Below, piece by piece: positions 9,801 to 17,200 of a stretch of 20,005 nucleotides of DNA; the stretch's first letter is position 1, and every line of letters starts with the position of its first letter. The DNA lies in contig JAQIWT010000451.1 of the NCBI GenBank assembly GCA_034696485.1, positions 1-20,005 on the forward strand, in the 5' to 3' direction. The notes below the pieces were generated by a model that was not told where the DNA came from, did not search any database, and saw only the letters and a list, made by a program, of their open reading frames with translations. Source of the DNA: Isohypsibius dastychi. Its lineage: Eukaryota > Tardigrada > Eutardigrada > Parachela > Isohypsibiidae. The position numbers and the translations under genes were made by a program.

Positions 9801-10583
9801 TACGAAAAGTCGCGCGATCGGTTTAATGCAGAGCATTTGAATAAAGTATATAAGGAGGAGGATGAAGTCTTAATCCTTAGAAATACCTATATTACGGGCA
9901 CTAATCCTGGGTTTTCGAGCAAATGGACTGGTCCATTTAAAATCGTAAAAAGAACTTCGGGAAATAATTATAAGGTCCGCTATGAAGACGGACGAGCGGG
10001 CATTATACCGCGTGTTCATGTTTCACAAATGAAACCCTATATCAGGGGGGACCCCTCAATGGGGAGTTGCAAACACGTATCAAACCCGCCCACTACACGT
10101 GCTCAGGCGAAGGCGGACCAGGATAGGCTAAAAAAGCTACTGGGGGAAAAGCCAGTCGATTCGAATTCAGTCGAACCGAAGCCAGTTGAGGAAACGAGTT
10201 CCGGTGAAATAATATCTCCCATTTCTGAAAATCCTGTTGTGGACAAGGAAGTCGATCATTATCCCACTGCAAAGGAGCCCGAAGAACCTGTGCTCCCGAA
10301 GAACCATCCTGCGATTTCTGCAAGAAGAAAACGGACGACGAAATTCGCTGGTGAGTTCGAAAAACTGAAAGCTATTGCGAAATCTGGGAGTAAGTCCCCA
10401 GAGCTTGATTATGTCCTCAGGAATCTGCCGCCTCAGCCAGAAATGTCAGATAAGGTTGGGGAAGAAAAGCCAGTTTTGAGAAGGTCTCCCAGATTGAGGG
10501 AAAAGTCGGGAACCTCGGCGACCTCGAAGACCCCGGGGAAACCCATGGGCCAAAAACCGCCCGATTCCGAAGTTAAATTTTAA
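3792..10583 (+). CDS. pol: Pol polyprotein, made as a Gag-Pol fusion by -1 frameshift (about 2263 aa after the shift)
   Basis: No ATG near the 5' end is needed; the frame is open through the frameshift site (earliest alternative-start codon GTG 3888). In order: a protease-like fold lacking the catalytic Asp (nt about 4281-4670); a retropepsin with DTGA (Asp codon 4947-4949) and a second-half IGIDFL motif; an SH3-like domain (5730-5906); a dUTPase-like domain (about 6060-6350); RT with YIDD at 7287-7298; RNase H with acidic residues coded at 7743, about 7863-7870, 7956 and 8085; a 240-aa acidic linker; integrase with an HHCC zinc finger (about 8990-9140) and a catalytic triad at 9213 (D), 9393 (D) and 9501 (E), the last two 35 residues apart; and a GPF module (about 9920-10040). 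A 180-aa Pro/Lys/Glu tail ends at a stop in the centre of a palindrome. All key RT, RNase H and integrase residues are present. Confidence 0.95.
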   Translation, partial: RVAPGRGENSGAGEIPKDPDKVKDSVTKPEEEVQPGEAVGNKSSSSENEVEGLEPETEVPEKRKFYNKFRIENMDDLNRQMSKIDKVVDCKAVEINEKVDVIPNKDEIEIDWADDYEVVYLYKRLQLLQAAAGLEPVDEGDEFLEEPDETRSFLHETLPAAPQMVSYKKHCFWESALNNRVVRLKIVTSSPVSIIPKAMADEFKIPVWKASPTEIVQVEDCLGNIKDVELEFAEPEMILPFKLDGVYGIPDKFMFHVAPIDERNVIIGLDFLAKYGVKYDCLTEKWEAVKHIERSDKDKADDLVAIRPYENIERRVRCFSKNVENPQSDPRIFKANGEVKPEKIPAAPAAALNSETVLKPLIDRAFMGAMIFEIEINGIKANAIFDTGATLSTIPIDFAEEHMFDMDKLSPEYGIWRTRSCFGESRELPMLVSNATVDIHGIIYKHRFWIENAKGTNLIFIGIDFLMDKDIRFHFNERAIVVSQACPITGKIRSSIASMLGDPDAKRQSKTYSVQRNRDALETGIQIVYKDEDLVDDNEDLGDELNRRFLEDNIHVCEKVIPNENVSDEISASRREKWIESVILDSKMDDHFMEQIIAAWGELIDRENPPTIPQRKVPVGKEQIVLPEIKNNAGASIWGPWVITKGRILTTVWDFVGRDPSEMQADRGDLLIVTVAEGTGENKGWTKVLSFNKEGWIPTNFLAPISKITPECRKIAEKYYDRCLKDKRDNFDNAKLPFYAGDKEVSKNANELVWSSAGVLAKTNVDLLFGDNTSIGAEQSRTILVVLDYRMADFSGDLLVRRTARMKRKGIYFHESIIPFKNGCGLLRVQNRNPYRTYFGRNDRIGGAEIFSDSDEGEYFNQILEEYQRHAEICQCETCQALLKRAKLGSKTMRTPNTPELQAQFDIKMLREFLSGVDEEETLTSAQVANFEEFVTKEEAKAWLKPEPLVLAKTGDGKVTINGKELKMPKELDPKQQDELVNLLKRFPELFPTKENPIGNCTLIDHPIRTIGHPITTAPRPMSHEKMRLCEETIKELLDIGVLQKSRSPWSTPVGFVSKKDGSVRMVCDYRRLNSVTEADVYPLPRIDQILDALGKASWFTSLDLNQGFNQILIKKEDVQKTAITTPQGLYEFKRLPFGLSGGPATFQRLMDIVLSDLKWKECMCYIDDILIFGESFDEMLLRLEHVFDRLRDARLTIKLGKCIFAQREIAFLGHIVDKDGMRMDPLKVKAVKEFAVPTNLKEVQMFVGVTTYYRKFIPDYAKIAAPLTDLNRGSKQFHWGKEQQEAFDRLKELMTTQGENQVLARFDPTLKTEVRCDSSRKGIGAVLVQRHPEGWRPVAFTSRKLNAAQATTWSIPELELWAVVYALQIFRTYLEAIPWEKKFTVITDQQSLTSLKNMKRPGIRQARWQIFLDQFNFDTVHKPGHLNLDADGLSRMAVDEPLPLGEEDTAEIKWLYNQARAPEGFDVRKYAYEPDDWRKDWKIAGDGQVTPEEAALFVRKFYKMPATEFVNRMAQARVNEEIKEVFGIPDAKVGCESYMKQMALLSFEKQIKAPDNKGDWVRNCIKNLAKSIEAIIPDEYLEGEDEDEVENLERGDTDYADKLEKDREPRAKPIKKSQIYREKRKPYEIPIKPEEIPVEPGLEKSESDESVYIFADAKSNYAGWREAQLDDKFCQVMIFVLEGKNLGREVTEVERAKAKNFQMRKGILCRIRREQDHIRLVTVVPSAMRKIILHEMHNSKEAGHQGISQTALCLRQRYWWQTMVNDVVRYVQSCDDCQRRKMPAQLPPGKMGKPTVATQKFERWHLDCAGPFIPSSGGHRWIIVAIDPFSKTMAIKAIRENTAIATADFIIRKIIRQYGVPKIITTDNGKNFTAQVVAQTFLMLGIKHVRTTIYHPIANGQVERYMREVKQYISHQVRPDQSDWNEHVNWVAVHHNMRRNNTTGFSPFMINFGQEPVRSADTWQGHIDEDGDNVDDMDMYVQKLREQMHRNNEILGARTEAAYEKSRDRFNAEHLNKVYKEEDEVLILRNTYITGTNPGFSSKWTGPFKIVKRTSGNNYKVRYEDGRAGIIPRVHVSQMKPYIRGDPSMGSCKHVSNPPTTRAQAKADQDRLKKLLGEKPVDSNSVEPKPVEETSSGEIISPISENPVVDKEVDHYPTAKEPEEPVLPKNHPAISARRKRTTKFAGEFEKLKAIAKSGSKSPELDYVLRNLPPQPEMSDKVGEEKPVLRRSPRLREKSGTSATSKTPGKPMGQKPPDSEVKF
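4281..4670 (+). other. Pseudo-protease domain in Pol (degenerate retropepsin copy)
   Basis: This segment aligns by eye with the active protease downstream. IVTSSPVSIIP sits where the active copy has FDTGATLSTIP, so Val replaces the catalytic Asp and Ser the Gly. About 80 residues later both have the same second-half motif (IIGLDFLAKYG here, FIGIDFLMDKD downstream). Aspartic proteases of this family work as homodimers, so an inactive partner domain in cis could form a pseudo-dimer or regulate processing. The repeat relation is seen in sequence; the role is inference. Confidence 0.65.
5730..5906 (+). other. SH3-like domain inside Pol
   Basis: The roughly 59-residue stretch follows the SH3 signature: TVWDF in place of ALYDF, an acidic RT-loop region leading to RGDLLIV, GW followed by a beta strand, then EGWIPTNFLAP matching the G-x-x-P-x-N-F/Y-V ending. 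SH3 domains bind proline-rich peptides; Gag and the Pol tail are rich in prolines. An SH3-fold chromatin-type module is known in some retroelement integrases, but this one lies between protease and RT and resembles signalling-type SH3 domains. Confidence 0.7.
6060..6350 (+). other. Degenerate dUTPase-like domain in Pol
   Basis: Between the SH3-like domain and RT, about 95 residues follow the dUTPase pattern: NVDLLF near motif 1 (xGYDL); RRTARMKRKGIY at motif 2 (normally PRSGLA..GI); a variable strand region at motif 3; then VQNRNP and NDRIGGAEIF in place of L-x-N and GDRIAQLI. The catalytic motif-3 Asp and Tyr are not visible and PRSG is RRTA, so the enzyme is probably inactive or repurposed. 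dUTPase domains occur in the pol region of several retroviruses. A cysteine cluster CQCETC (about 6411-6428) follows. Confidence 0.5.
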
Positions 10584-10599
10584 AATTTAACTTCGAAAT
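10542..10599 (+). repeat. Palindromic repeat, copy 1, spanning the pol stop codon
   Basis: Bases 10568-10595 are a perfect 28-bp palindrome. The arms continue to 10563-10600 with one mismatch. The pol TAA (10581-10583) lies at the dyad centre. The whole 58-nt block is repeated 154 bases downstream at about 90% identity without gaps. Confidence 0.9.
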
Positions 10600-10777
10600 C
10601 ATTCTCCTGTCATGAAGCAGAGGCAGCATTGTACTTTCTTCAAATGATGTTTCGATTTTGCGGAAGGTAGTGAGGCCTGAGCGAAAGCAGTTGGTCCCAT
10701 GGACCGAAAATCGCCCGATTCCGAAGTTAAATCTTTAGATTTAACTTCGAAATATTATTGTGAAAATCGCTAATGAA
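10584..10777 (+). other. Pol-ORF3 spacer
   Basis: This 194-nt non-coding gap holds the right arm of the first palindrome, about 100 nt of unremarkable sequence and the full second hairpin copy. No convincing TATA box or polypyrimidine-CAG acceptor was found, so how ORF3 is expressed is open. Confidence 0.6.
10696..10753 (+). repeat. Palindromic repeat, copy 2, just upstream of ORF3
   Basis: This is a direct repeat of 10542-10599 with 6 differences in 58 positions. It holds a hairpin with perfect 12-bp arms (10722-10733 and 10738-10749) and a TTTA loop. Relative to copy 1, a T-A pair has become C-G by changes on both arms, which keeps the stem. It ends 24 bases before the first ATG of ORF3, so it may act in the leader of an ORF3 message. 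Confidence 0.9.
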
Positions 10778-11932
10778 ATGTTCTCTTCAGAAATGGAAGG
10801 AGAGAAGTCCAGTGACAATGGGATTAACTCCCCGGCCAAGAAGACGGATTCGGAAATGGAGGTGGAAGGCGACGAGCTCCCAACCGGACTCGCTTTGGAA
10901 TATCTTCACCAGCAATGCCGAAAAGCATATGCGGACGGGCTTTTGGAAGGAGCTAAGGATTGGATGTTCGATCCGAAAATTGATGATATCCGGAAGATCA
11001 CGCGAAATGCAATTATCCACTCGGTTCCGGACACCATGGGATCCGCGTCTTTCTTGCAGGACAAAGTCAACGCTGCAAACTGGCAGTTGAAGCTTGCGCG
11101 ACAAGCGGCGAGTGCGGCCCAGAGTGCCAGAGACATCATCCTGGATCGTTTGAGAGAAATGCAACGAGAGGAGGCCGAGCAGCGCAAGCAGGAACGCGAA
11201 CGTCTCGCTGAGGAACGGAAGAAGTTGGAGGCTGCCAAACGTGCCGAAGTTGGCGGATTGATGGCTGTGGCCGATCATTGGGATCCAAGTCGATTGAAGA
11301 ACAACGTCCTCAACCGAGAGCGTAAAAACTCCATTGGATCGGTCGTCAATCTCGCTGGTAACGGAAGTCACGGAGGAGCTGCCGTGGAAACGATTGCTGA
11401 TTGGAAGAAAGATTCGGCTGGAACATCGAATGGCTTGCCAAAAGTCCAGGATAAGCCAGCGGAACCAGCCCCGATTAAAGTGAATCCTCAGCAGTATCTC
11501 GAACAGCGAAAGGAGAAGGAGCCAGTTGAGCCACGATCCAACGGGAAGTCGCCCAAGAAGTCTCGAAGTGACTCGATCGACTCGGATGAGTTTGCCCCGA
11601 AAGATCCGCAAGATGCGTTGGAAGAAGCTGCCGATCAGGTTGCGGAGATCTCGTTCCGCATGTGGGCGAATTTGCATCAGATTCGGGGATGGAATGGTAA
11701 GCACCAGGAGTTGCTTAACCAAGGTGTGGAAATCCGAGCTGAGCAGATCCAGCGGGGATATTATTTGGAGGAAGACTTCATTAAAGAAGTCGAACAAATC
11801 TTGGACAGCACTCTGACCATCAAGGAGTTTGCTGAACGTCCGCGTGCAACTTTGGTTAGCGTGTTGCATCCGGAGGAGGACGAAGAGCCGATTTTCACTG
11901 AGGATGAGGAGAAGGATGGGCCTTCTGCCTAA
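10778..11932 (+). CDS. ORF3: uncharacterised coiled-coil protein (384 aa)
   Basis: No family is recognised. The frame opens at a GTG at 10760, but the first ATG is 10778; a second ATG at 10793 (GAAATGG) is also plausible. The N-terminus is acidic and serine-rich. Residues about 30-120 look helical and folded (contains KDWMFDPKIDDIRKITR). Residues about 125-160 form a highly charged coiled coil (REMQREEAEQRKQERERL). A basic/serine low-complexity stretch follows (KSPKKSRSDSIDSDE). A second folded segment has two tryptophans (SFRMWANLHQIRGWNG), and the C-terminus is acidic. No signal peptide or membrane segment is seen, so it is not an envelope. It is a separate gene from pol (194 nt apart), converges on the antisense RRM gene, and has a poly(A) signal 160 nt downstream. 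An accessory role is inferred from position only. Confidence 0.75.
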   Translation: MFSSEMEGEKSSDNGINSPAKKTDSEMEVEGDELPTGLALEYLHQQCRKAYADGLLEGAKDWMFDPKIDDIRKITRNAIIHSVPDTMGSASFLQDKVNAANWQLKLARQAASAAQSARDIILDRLREMQREEAEQRKQERERLAEERKKLEAAKRAEVGGLMAVADHWDPSRLKNNVLNRERKNSIGSVVNLAGNGSHGGAAVETIADWKKDSAGTSNGLPKVQDKPAEPAPIKVNPQQYLEQRKEKEPVEPRSNGKSPKKSRSDSIDSDEFAPKDPQDALEEAADQVAEISFRMWANLHQIRGWNGKHQELLNQGVEIRAEQIQRGYYLEEDFIKEVEQILDSTLTIKEFAERPRATLVSVLHPEEDEEPIFTEDEEKDGPSA

Positions 11933-12093
11933 ATGTTTCGAGTAATGTCTGGTGATTTCATTCGGTTTTGCACCAGAAGTTGAATGTTGAATGTTGACCT
12001 TTTAGTTAATTAACGTTTTCGCTGGAACGTATGTTGATTCATTTGACTCGTTAAAACGAACAACCTTGGCCAGGTTGGATCGTATCATCTTTT

Positions 12094-12099
12094 AATAAA
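12094..12099 (+). terminator. Poly(A) signal AATAAA, plus strand (ORF3)
   Basis: An exact AATAAA lies 160 nt after the ORF3 stop. It would end an ORF3 message but must be read through by full-length genomic RNA. Confidence 0.5.
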
Positions 12100-12157
12100 A
12101 CCCCGGGGATTAGAAACGACTTCTCGTGTTCGAACATTCGGAAGAAAAGACATAGGA

Positions 12158-12163
12158 TTTATT
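12158..12163 (-). terminator. Poly(A) signal AATAAA, minus strand (RRM gene)
   Basis: The plus strand reads TTTATT, which is AATAAA on the minus strand, about 212 nt beyond the RRM gene stop. It lies past the ORF3 signal when read from the other side, so the two messages should end close together, tail to tail. Confidence 0.5.
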
Positions 12164-12374
12164 TTCTGCAAACGATAAAGTTCTCGAACGTATGGTACAG
12201 CCAGTCATTTGAAAATCGGTGAAGGTTACATGCACCTCGAAAAAATTAAAATCATTGGAGCACGGAAAGCCACAAAGCTTATCAAGCAAAGAAAAGGCAC
12301 AAAAATTGAAAATCCCGAAGGCAGGCCGAATACATGGGAGCAAGAAGTCCGCTGAGGTTGCAAACCGGAAGCGA

Positions 12375-13739
12375 TCACTTTTTCTTCAAGGCGACTACCA
12401 AGCCATGGTGTCCATTCAAACCGGAAATAGCATGTTGAGCCTGCAAATAAAAAGCTTTGGTTAGATGAAGAAAATCCTTAAAGGAAGCAATGAGGCTTAC
12501 ATCCGCCATGGTATGAAAGTTAATGAATCCAAAACCAGGTCGATTCCTACGATGCTTTTGCACAACCTGGAGAACGGCAAAATAAATGCCAGGAACAACC
12601 AGATCGCACCGGAACGTACCTTAAGGTTGAAGAAGGGACCGTAGGGGTTGAAGATTTGGTGGAGGAAAGCCAGATTGTGGTGATGACCAAGATTTCCGAT
12701 GAAAACCGCAACTTCGGTCATAGCAGGAGCAGCTGGAGTAGGAGCAGCTGGAGTAGGAGCAGCCACAAGCGCTTGAAACTTGGGACTGGCATAGCGGGAC
12801 GAAATGCAAACGGAAATGATACGGGTCTGGAAAGACGGAGCTTGTCCGTTGAACTGGGCAATGGCGGATTGAGCGCTTGCAGCTTGGCGGAAGTGGACAA
12901 AACCATACTTTTCCGAGTTGGGAGTTCCTAAATCATGAAGACGTTCAGTATTATTTTACAAATACGAATAAACATGGTTAAAGGTCACGAAAATTACCAT
13001 CAAGATAGATTCGCGGTGTATCGATGACCTTGACAATGAAGATAGCCCCAAGAGGACGAAATTCCCGGTAAAGATGATGGGTTCGGACGTGTTGGGCCAA
13101 TCCGTCAATTTTGATCTGGGCAAACTTCTCAAGTTTCCCAGCTGGCAGAGCACGTTCAACCTGGAAGATATCCAGGTTAAAAATTCGTTGGTAAATAACG
13201 GAATGACAGAGCACGTAAAATTCCAAGAAAAAAACTCAGCAAACGTTGAGAATCGCAAAGCGAAAACCAAAAATCTGACTTACGTTGAGGATACGTCCTT
13301 CAATCATCAAGTCACGTAAAGCAGCGCGAGCTCGATTGGCCTCGTATTCCGAGATGAAGGTTGCATGCCCGAAATTCGATGCGATACCGGTGGTGTAGCC
13401 TTGGGAAAGCTTGTAGGGAGCAAGCAACGAGTCCATAATGGCTTCTGACCCCTGAAAATAAAGAACGGAATTGATATTTGTCAGGCAGAAGAAATAGGGC
13501 CAATTACATTCGTTGGAAGATGCGAAAAGATGAGCCTGGTAAGGATCTCGTCAGGTTGACTCGCACGAAATTCCTCGAATTTTCCATGGACGTTTGTCAC
13601 TTCACCTTCGGGGAAGACTTGGCGGGAAACGGCATTTGGGGATAGCCTGAAGAAAATCACCAGTTGAGCATGTGGCAAATGCAAACAAAAACAAAGAACG
13701 AAGAACGTACTTTGGATACGAAACCATTGAAGCTGCCAT
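12375..13739 (-). CDS. Antisense seven-exon gene for a three-RRM RNA-binding protein (312 aa)
   Basis: Minus-strand join, in transcription order: 13739-13711, 13646-13508, 13451-13284, 13160-12998, 12927-12620, 12566-12501, 12440-12375. All six introns (64, 56, 123, 70, 53 and 60 nt) have GT..AG ends and compatible phases; the total is 939 nt ending in TGA. RRM1 is about residues 45-118 (LIFSHL), RRM2 about 125-212 (RNP1-like KYGFVHF) and RRM3 238-312 (RNP2 VFIGNL, RNP1 RPGFGFINF). An Ala/Pro/Thr linker made of 15-bp tandem repeats lies before RRM3. The third domain ends the protein. The closest general resemblance is to PABP/ELAV-like multi-RRM proteins, but no orthologue is assigned. The gene most likely came from a host locus with its introns, which would not be spliced from sense genomic RNA. 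It faces ORF4 across a 478-nt divergent spacer. Confidence 0.85.
12726..12763. repeat. 15-bp tandem repeat in the RRM gene linker
   Basis: The unit GGAGCAGCTGGAGTA is present two and a half times. On the minus strand it encodes the Ala-Pro-Thr linker before RRM3. The repeat keeps the frame. Confidence 0.85.
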
Positions 13740-14217
13740 GTCTGTTGGATAAAAGGTCACTAAGAAAGTGGAAATACGAAGCTAAAAATAGCGGGATGTG
13801 GAATATGAGGATGTGCTGGAAAGGCAATCGGAATGAGAAAGATTTTCCAGAAAATGCTGGCTTTTAAGCCAGAAAATGGGAACAACGGACAAGATCCGTT
13901 TAGGAACGAGCTAAGTGCCTACAAGGCACTTTGACCATGCAAATAGCATGAGTAGACTGGGTAGTCATACCATAACAGCATACTGGAAAATAACTGCGCG
14001 GCACGAAACGGGGTAGGCGTAGGCCGCAAGACCGTGCGTATGCACACGGTTCAATTCGGTTCATTTCCACATTGTGCGGAGTGGAAAACCCGGAAAACTG
14101 CAGAGTCTTTGCAATCTTGAAAGAGGAAGTCTTGGGTTTGAATCCACTTACCAGATTGATTCTACAACCTGAAATTGATTATTCCTTGAGTGCGGGAGAG
14201 ATTCTGTGGAGCAGAAA
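13740..14217. other. Divergent intergenic region with a cluster of hairpins
   Basis: It lies between the start of the antisense RRM gene and the start of ORF4. Within about 170 nt it holds six short inverted repeats: 13884-13900 (6-bp stem), 13913-13931 (8-bp stem AAGTGCCT, 3-nt loop), 13936-13950 (5 bp), 13955-13966 (4 bp), 13998-14027 (5 bp) and 14031-14050 (6 bp). An octamer ATGCAAAT sits at 13937-13944. It could be a bidirectional promoter, a structured RNA element or both. No complete coding sequence or tRNA was recognised. Confidence 0.5.
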
Positions 14218-17200
14218 ATGGCTATGGACGGCCAGTGGCAAAAAGACACCTTCAAAACCATTATTTGGGATGTTGAGGGGAAAGTCGAGCTGGGAGAACC
14301 AATTGCGGTGGACGACATGGAGCCATCCAGATTTTACGCAGTGAATGATTCACACATTATCGTTATGACGAAGGAAAGCAAGTTCCACCTCGTCGGATAT
14401 TTTATGGAGCGGAGATCCCGATTTGGGGAGAAAGCGACATTCGAAGCCAGAACCGTCAAAGGGCTGATGAAGCGACTCCCGATATGCTTGCTGGTAAGCA
14501 AAATACGTTTACATTATTTAGACGTTGTGCAGGAGTGAGCAGGATATGTGGGGGCAGCAGGATTTCGAAAAAATGGACCGGAAGTGGAATTCTCGTTTTC
14601 AGGCTTGGGGAACAAACCCCTGCTCAAAATTTTGATAAAATAGCCTCAAAACGAACGAAAAAGCAGGAAATAATTATTTCATGCAGGTGGTGAGCGTTTG
14701 GGTTCAGGGAAAGAACCAAAAAATAATCGAAACTTTGGAAAAATTTCTTTTGTACATGCGCGAGATTTGCTCGCTAGGTGGCGCTAATATTCGAAAGTTG
14801 TTGGGTTACCAAACGGGATGGCGAAATTATTCGATACAACAAAGTCGCTAAATTATTCCCGAGGGCCGATTACAAATTATCGCTGCTGTAAAAAAGGAAC
14901 TAGGAATCCTGTAATAATGACTTTATATTTTGAAGGAATATAAACAAATCATAATATGCAGAAATCCAAACGGGATCGTTCATAGCGTGTGTAGGCTAGC
15001 AAAGGCTGAATATTTTACGAATTGTCCTGAAATATTTTGAGGAACGTGACGGAACCGGAAGTACATTTAAAGCATTTTGGCTTTGTAGGAAGAAATCCCG
15101 ATGAGTGGGAAGAACGTTACCCATTGGGTGCGCAAAGAGAGGATGCGTATTGACTGGAATCGCGCAAGTCCAATCAAGGAGTTCCTAAAACCCTATGTGG
15201 AATACGCTCTCCGTTTCCATGCGCTGGCGAACCGTATCCCGAAAAACGCTTATCAGCGAAGTGTGAACAAAGACGCGGGGGTCAGAAAGAATTTTTACTT
15301 TCCGGACAACATGGTGGAGCAAAGAACTTCGTATTTCATTTTGCGATCCGCTGATGGGACGTACTTAGAAGAACCCATCCAGTATCTAGGGGACGGAACA
15401 GACAAGGTCTGGATAATGGACGATTATGGAATCGTCTGGGAGCTCGTCGGTGATTATCGAGCGAAAAGGCGCGGATATGCCAGAGAAGCGAAAGCTGTAG
15501 ATCGGCTGGAATTCATTGGCGACCAAGATTTCACGTTCGGGGGAATGGATTTCTATTTTATGGGACGCGAATCCCTTATGGATATGGAACTCGGATCAGT
15601 GTTCAGCTCGAAGAACCGCGACGAGGGAATCGCTTTCCTGGTATACAATGCTACGTACAGCAACGTCAACCCTGAGAGAATCCATCGGATTGCGGAAGCA
15701 TTGGCGGAGGACGGCGACTTCCTCAGGGATTGTTTCGCGCTCCCGGGATTGATGGAACATTTGGAGGATGCCCCTCTGATGTTCCCACAGTTGAAAACGT
15801 TGTTGGAAAAGGCTGAATCCGACGACAAAAATGCAGCGACCTCGGCTGAACGAAAACTGGGAAGAGACTACCCAAAAGATAACCCAAAGTTGGATAGAAC
15901 CGACTTTCTGAAGAGATTGGAGTGGAAATCGGCTAAAACGCTGAGGTACGAAGATGACCCGTACACCATCCTGTTGAAACTTGCGAAAGAGGAAGATGGA
16001 AAGCGGGTAGAATTGCTGGGATCTATCCGGGAGAACATCGAGCTTCGATTGCAGGCTCGAATCCGAGCGAATCCAAGTAAGCCGGAAGTACAGCTGGTTG
16101 ATTTCAAGCATTTCGTGGATCTAAAGTCCCGAGGAGAAAAGGCCTACCCGACGGAAAAGGGAAGGCCGGATAGACTTCTCAATTTGGAGGAGAGACAAGT
16201 CTTCAACGAGGTTCGTTGCGGAAGTTCCGAGTTTGACCAGCAGTGTCGTAAAGATTGCTCAACTTGCGGGAAGACGGTCCAACCGGCGACGGATCGGTTG
16301 GTAGAGCGATTCCACGTGGGAACGGACCCCAAGGTGGATGTTTGGAAGCCGGTGTCGTGTGTAAATGATGTCGAACGAGCAGTCCGTTGGGAGAAGCCGG
16401 ACGGTGCTGAATGGCGATGGGGAGGCTTGCAGTGGAAAGCCGAACCAAAAAGGGAGAACAAGTTGCCGGTGGACATGGTGAACGCAAACCTGCACTCGTT
16501 CGGAATGATGAAAAAGTTGGCTTTGAAAAAGAAGTTTCCGGACCAGGTCGAGGAAGTCGACCCAGCGTTTGAGATGGCCGGCCTCATCAGGTCCTTGTCT
16601 ATGAGAAGGCGGCGGCTTGTGGGAGATACGAGCCGGGAGTACAGGATTTACATCCAAAAAGATATTCCAGTGGCCGGAAGTTGTTCCAAAACACCAAAAT
16701 CAGCCCGAAAGCCGAATGTGGTAGCGAGGGTTAAGCAAACCCCCGTATTCAAGGCTGGTATGCACATGATGCAAGTAATTGCAAATAAATTTCCTGAAAT
16801 TTGATGTTCCAGGAAAACGGAAGCAGAAGGAAACATCTTCGGAGGAAGAAGAAAGTGACCCATCAAGCCTTGAGGAATCCCATACTACCCCGAGAACGGG
16901 TACGAACGTTTTTCAAAATATTTTTGCAATAGCAAATGAACGAAATTAAATGAAGGTTATCTTTCAGCCAAACGGGGAAAGGCCAACCTACGAAGGGGAT
17001 CGGAAGCGGTGATGAGTAAGGCTTGGGAGACGTGTAAAGCCAAAATCTTCCGCGGGATTGAGTCAAACCTGAGTCCTCGGATAAGACGTGAATCTGCCTC
17101 TTCCGAACGTGGAGGAGATTTGGCCGCCGGAAACGTGAAATTCGCTGAAGGGACAATTGGCGCGAGGTTCGCTGCAAAAGCCAAGGAGCGTGAAAGGATC

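Larger units (their letters stand above)
11933..12374. other. Convergent 3' UTR region between ORF3 and the antisense RRM gene
   Basis: This AT-rich stretch has no convincing coding sequence. It holds poly(A) signals for both strands (12094-12099 plus, 12158-12163 minus). A short direct repeat, GTTGAATGTTGAATGTTGA, lies near 11980-11998. Confidence 0.6.

Noticed and set aside
10787-11869. 360-aa open frame on the minus strand opposite ORF3
   Set aside because: Shadow of ORF3: compositionally odd (Leu/Phe/Arg/Ser-rich), no motif, no splice or promoter context.
15101-16804. ORF4 exon 2 as a stand-alone envelope gene
   Set aside because: No signal peptide, transmembrane helix or furin-like site is visible, and intron 2 removes its stop codon in the spliced model.
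16841-16855. Purine run GGAGGAAGAAGAAAG followed by TG, a possible polypurine tract and LTR start at 16856
   Set aside because: The run is explained by the Ser/Glu-rich coding of ORF4 exon 3, and an LTR from there would be 2.25 kb and include coding exons. It stays possible until the 5' LTR start is seen.
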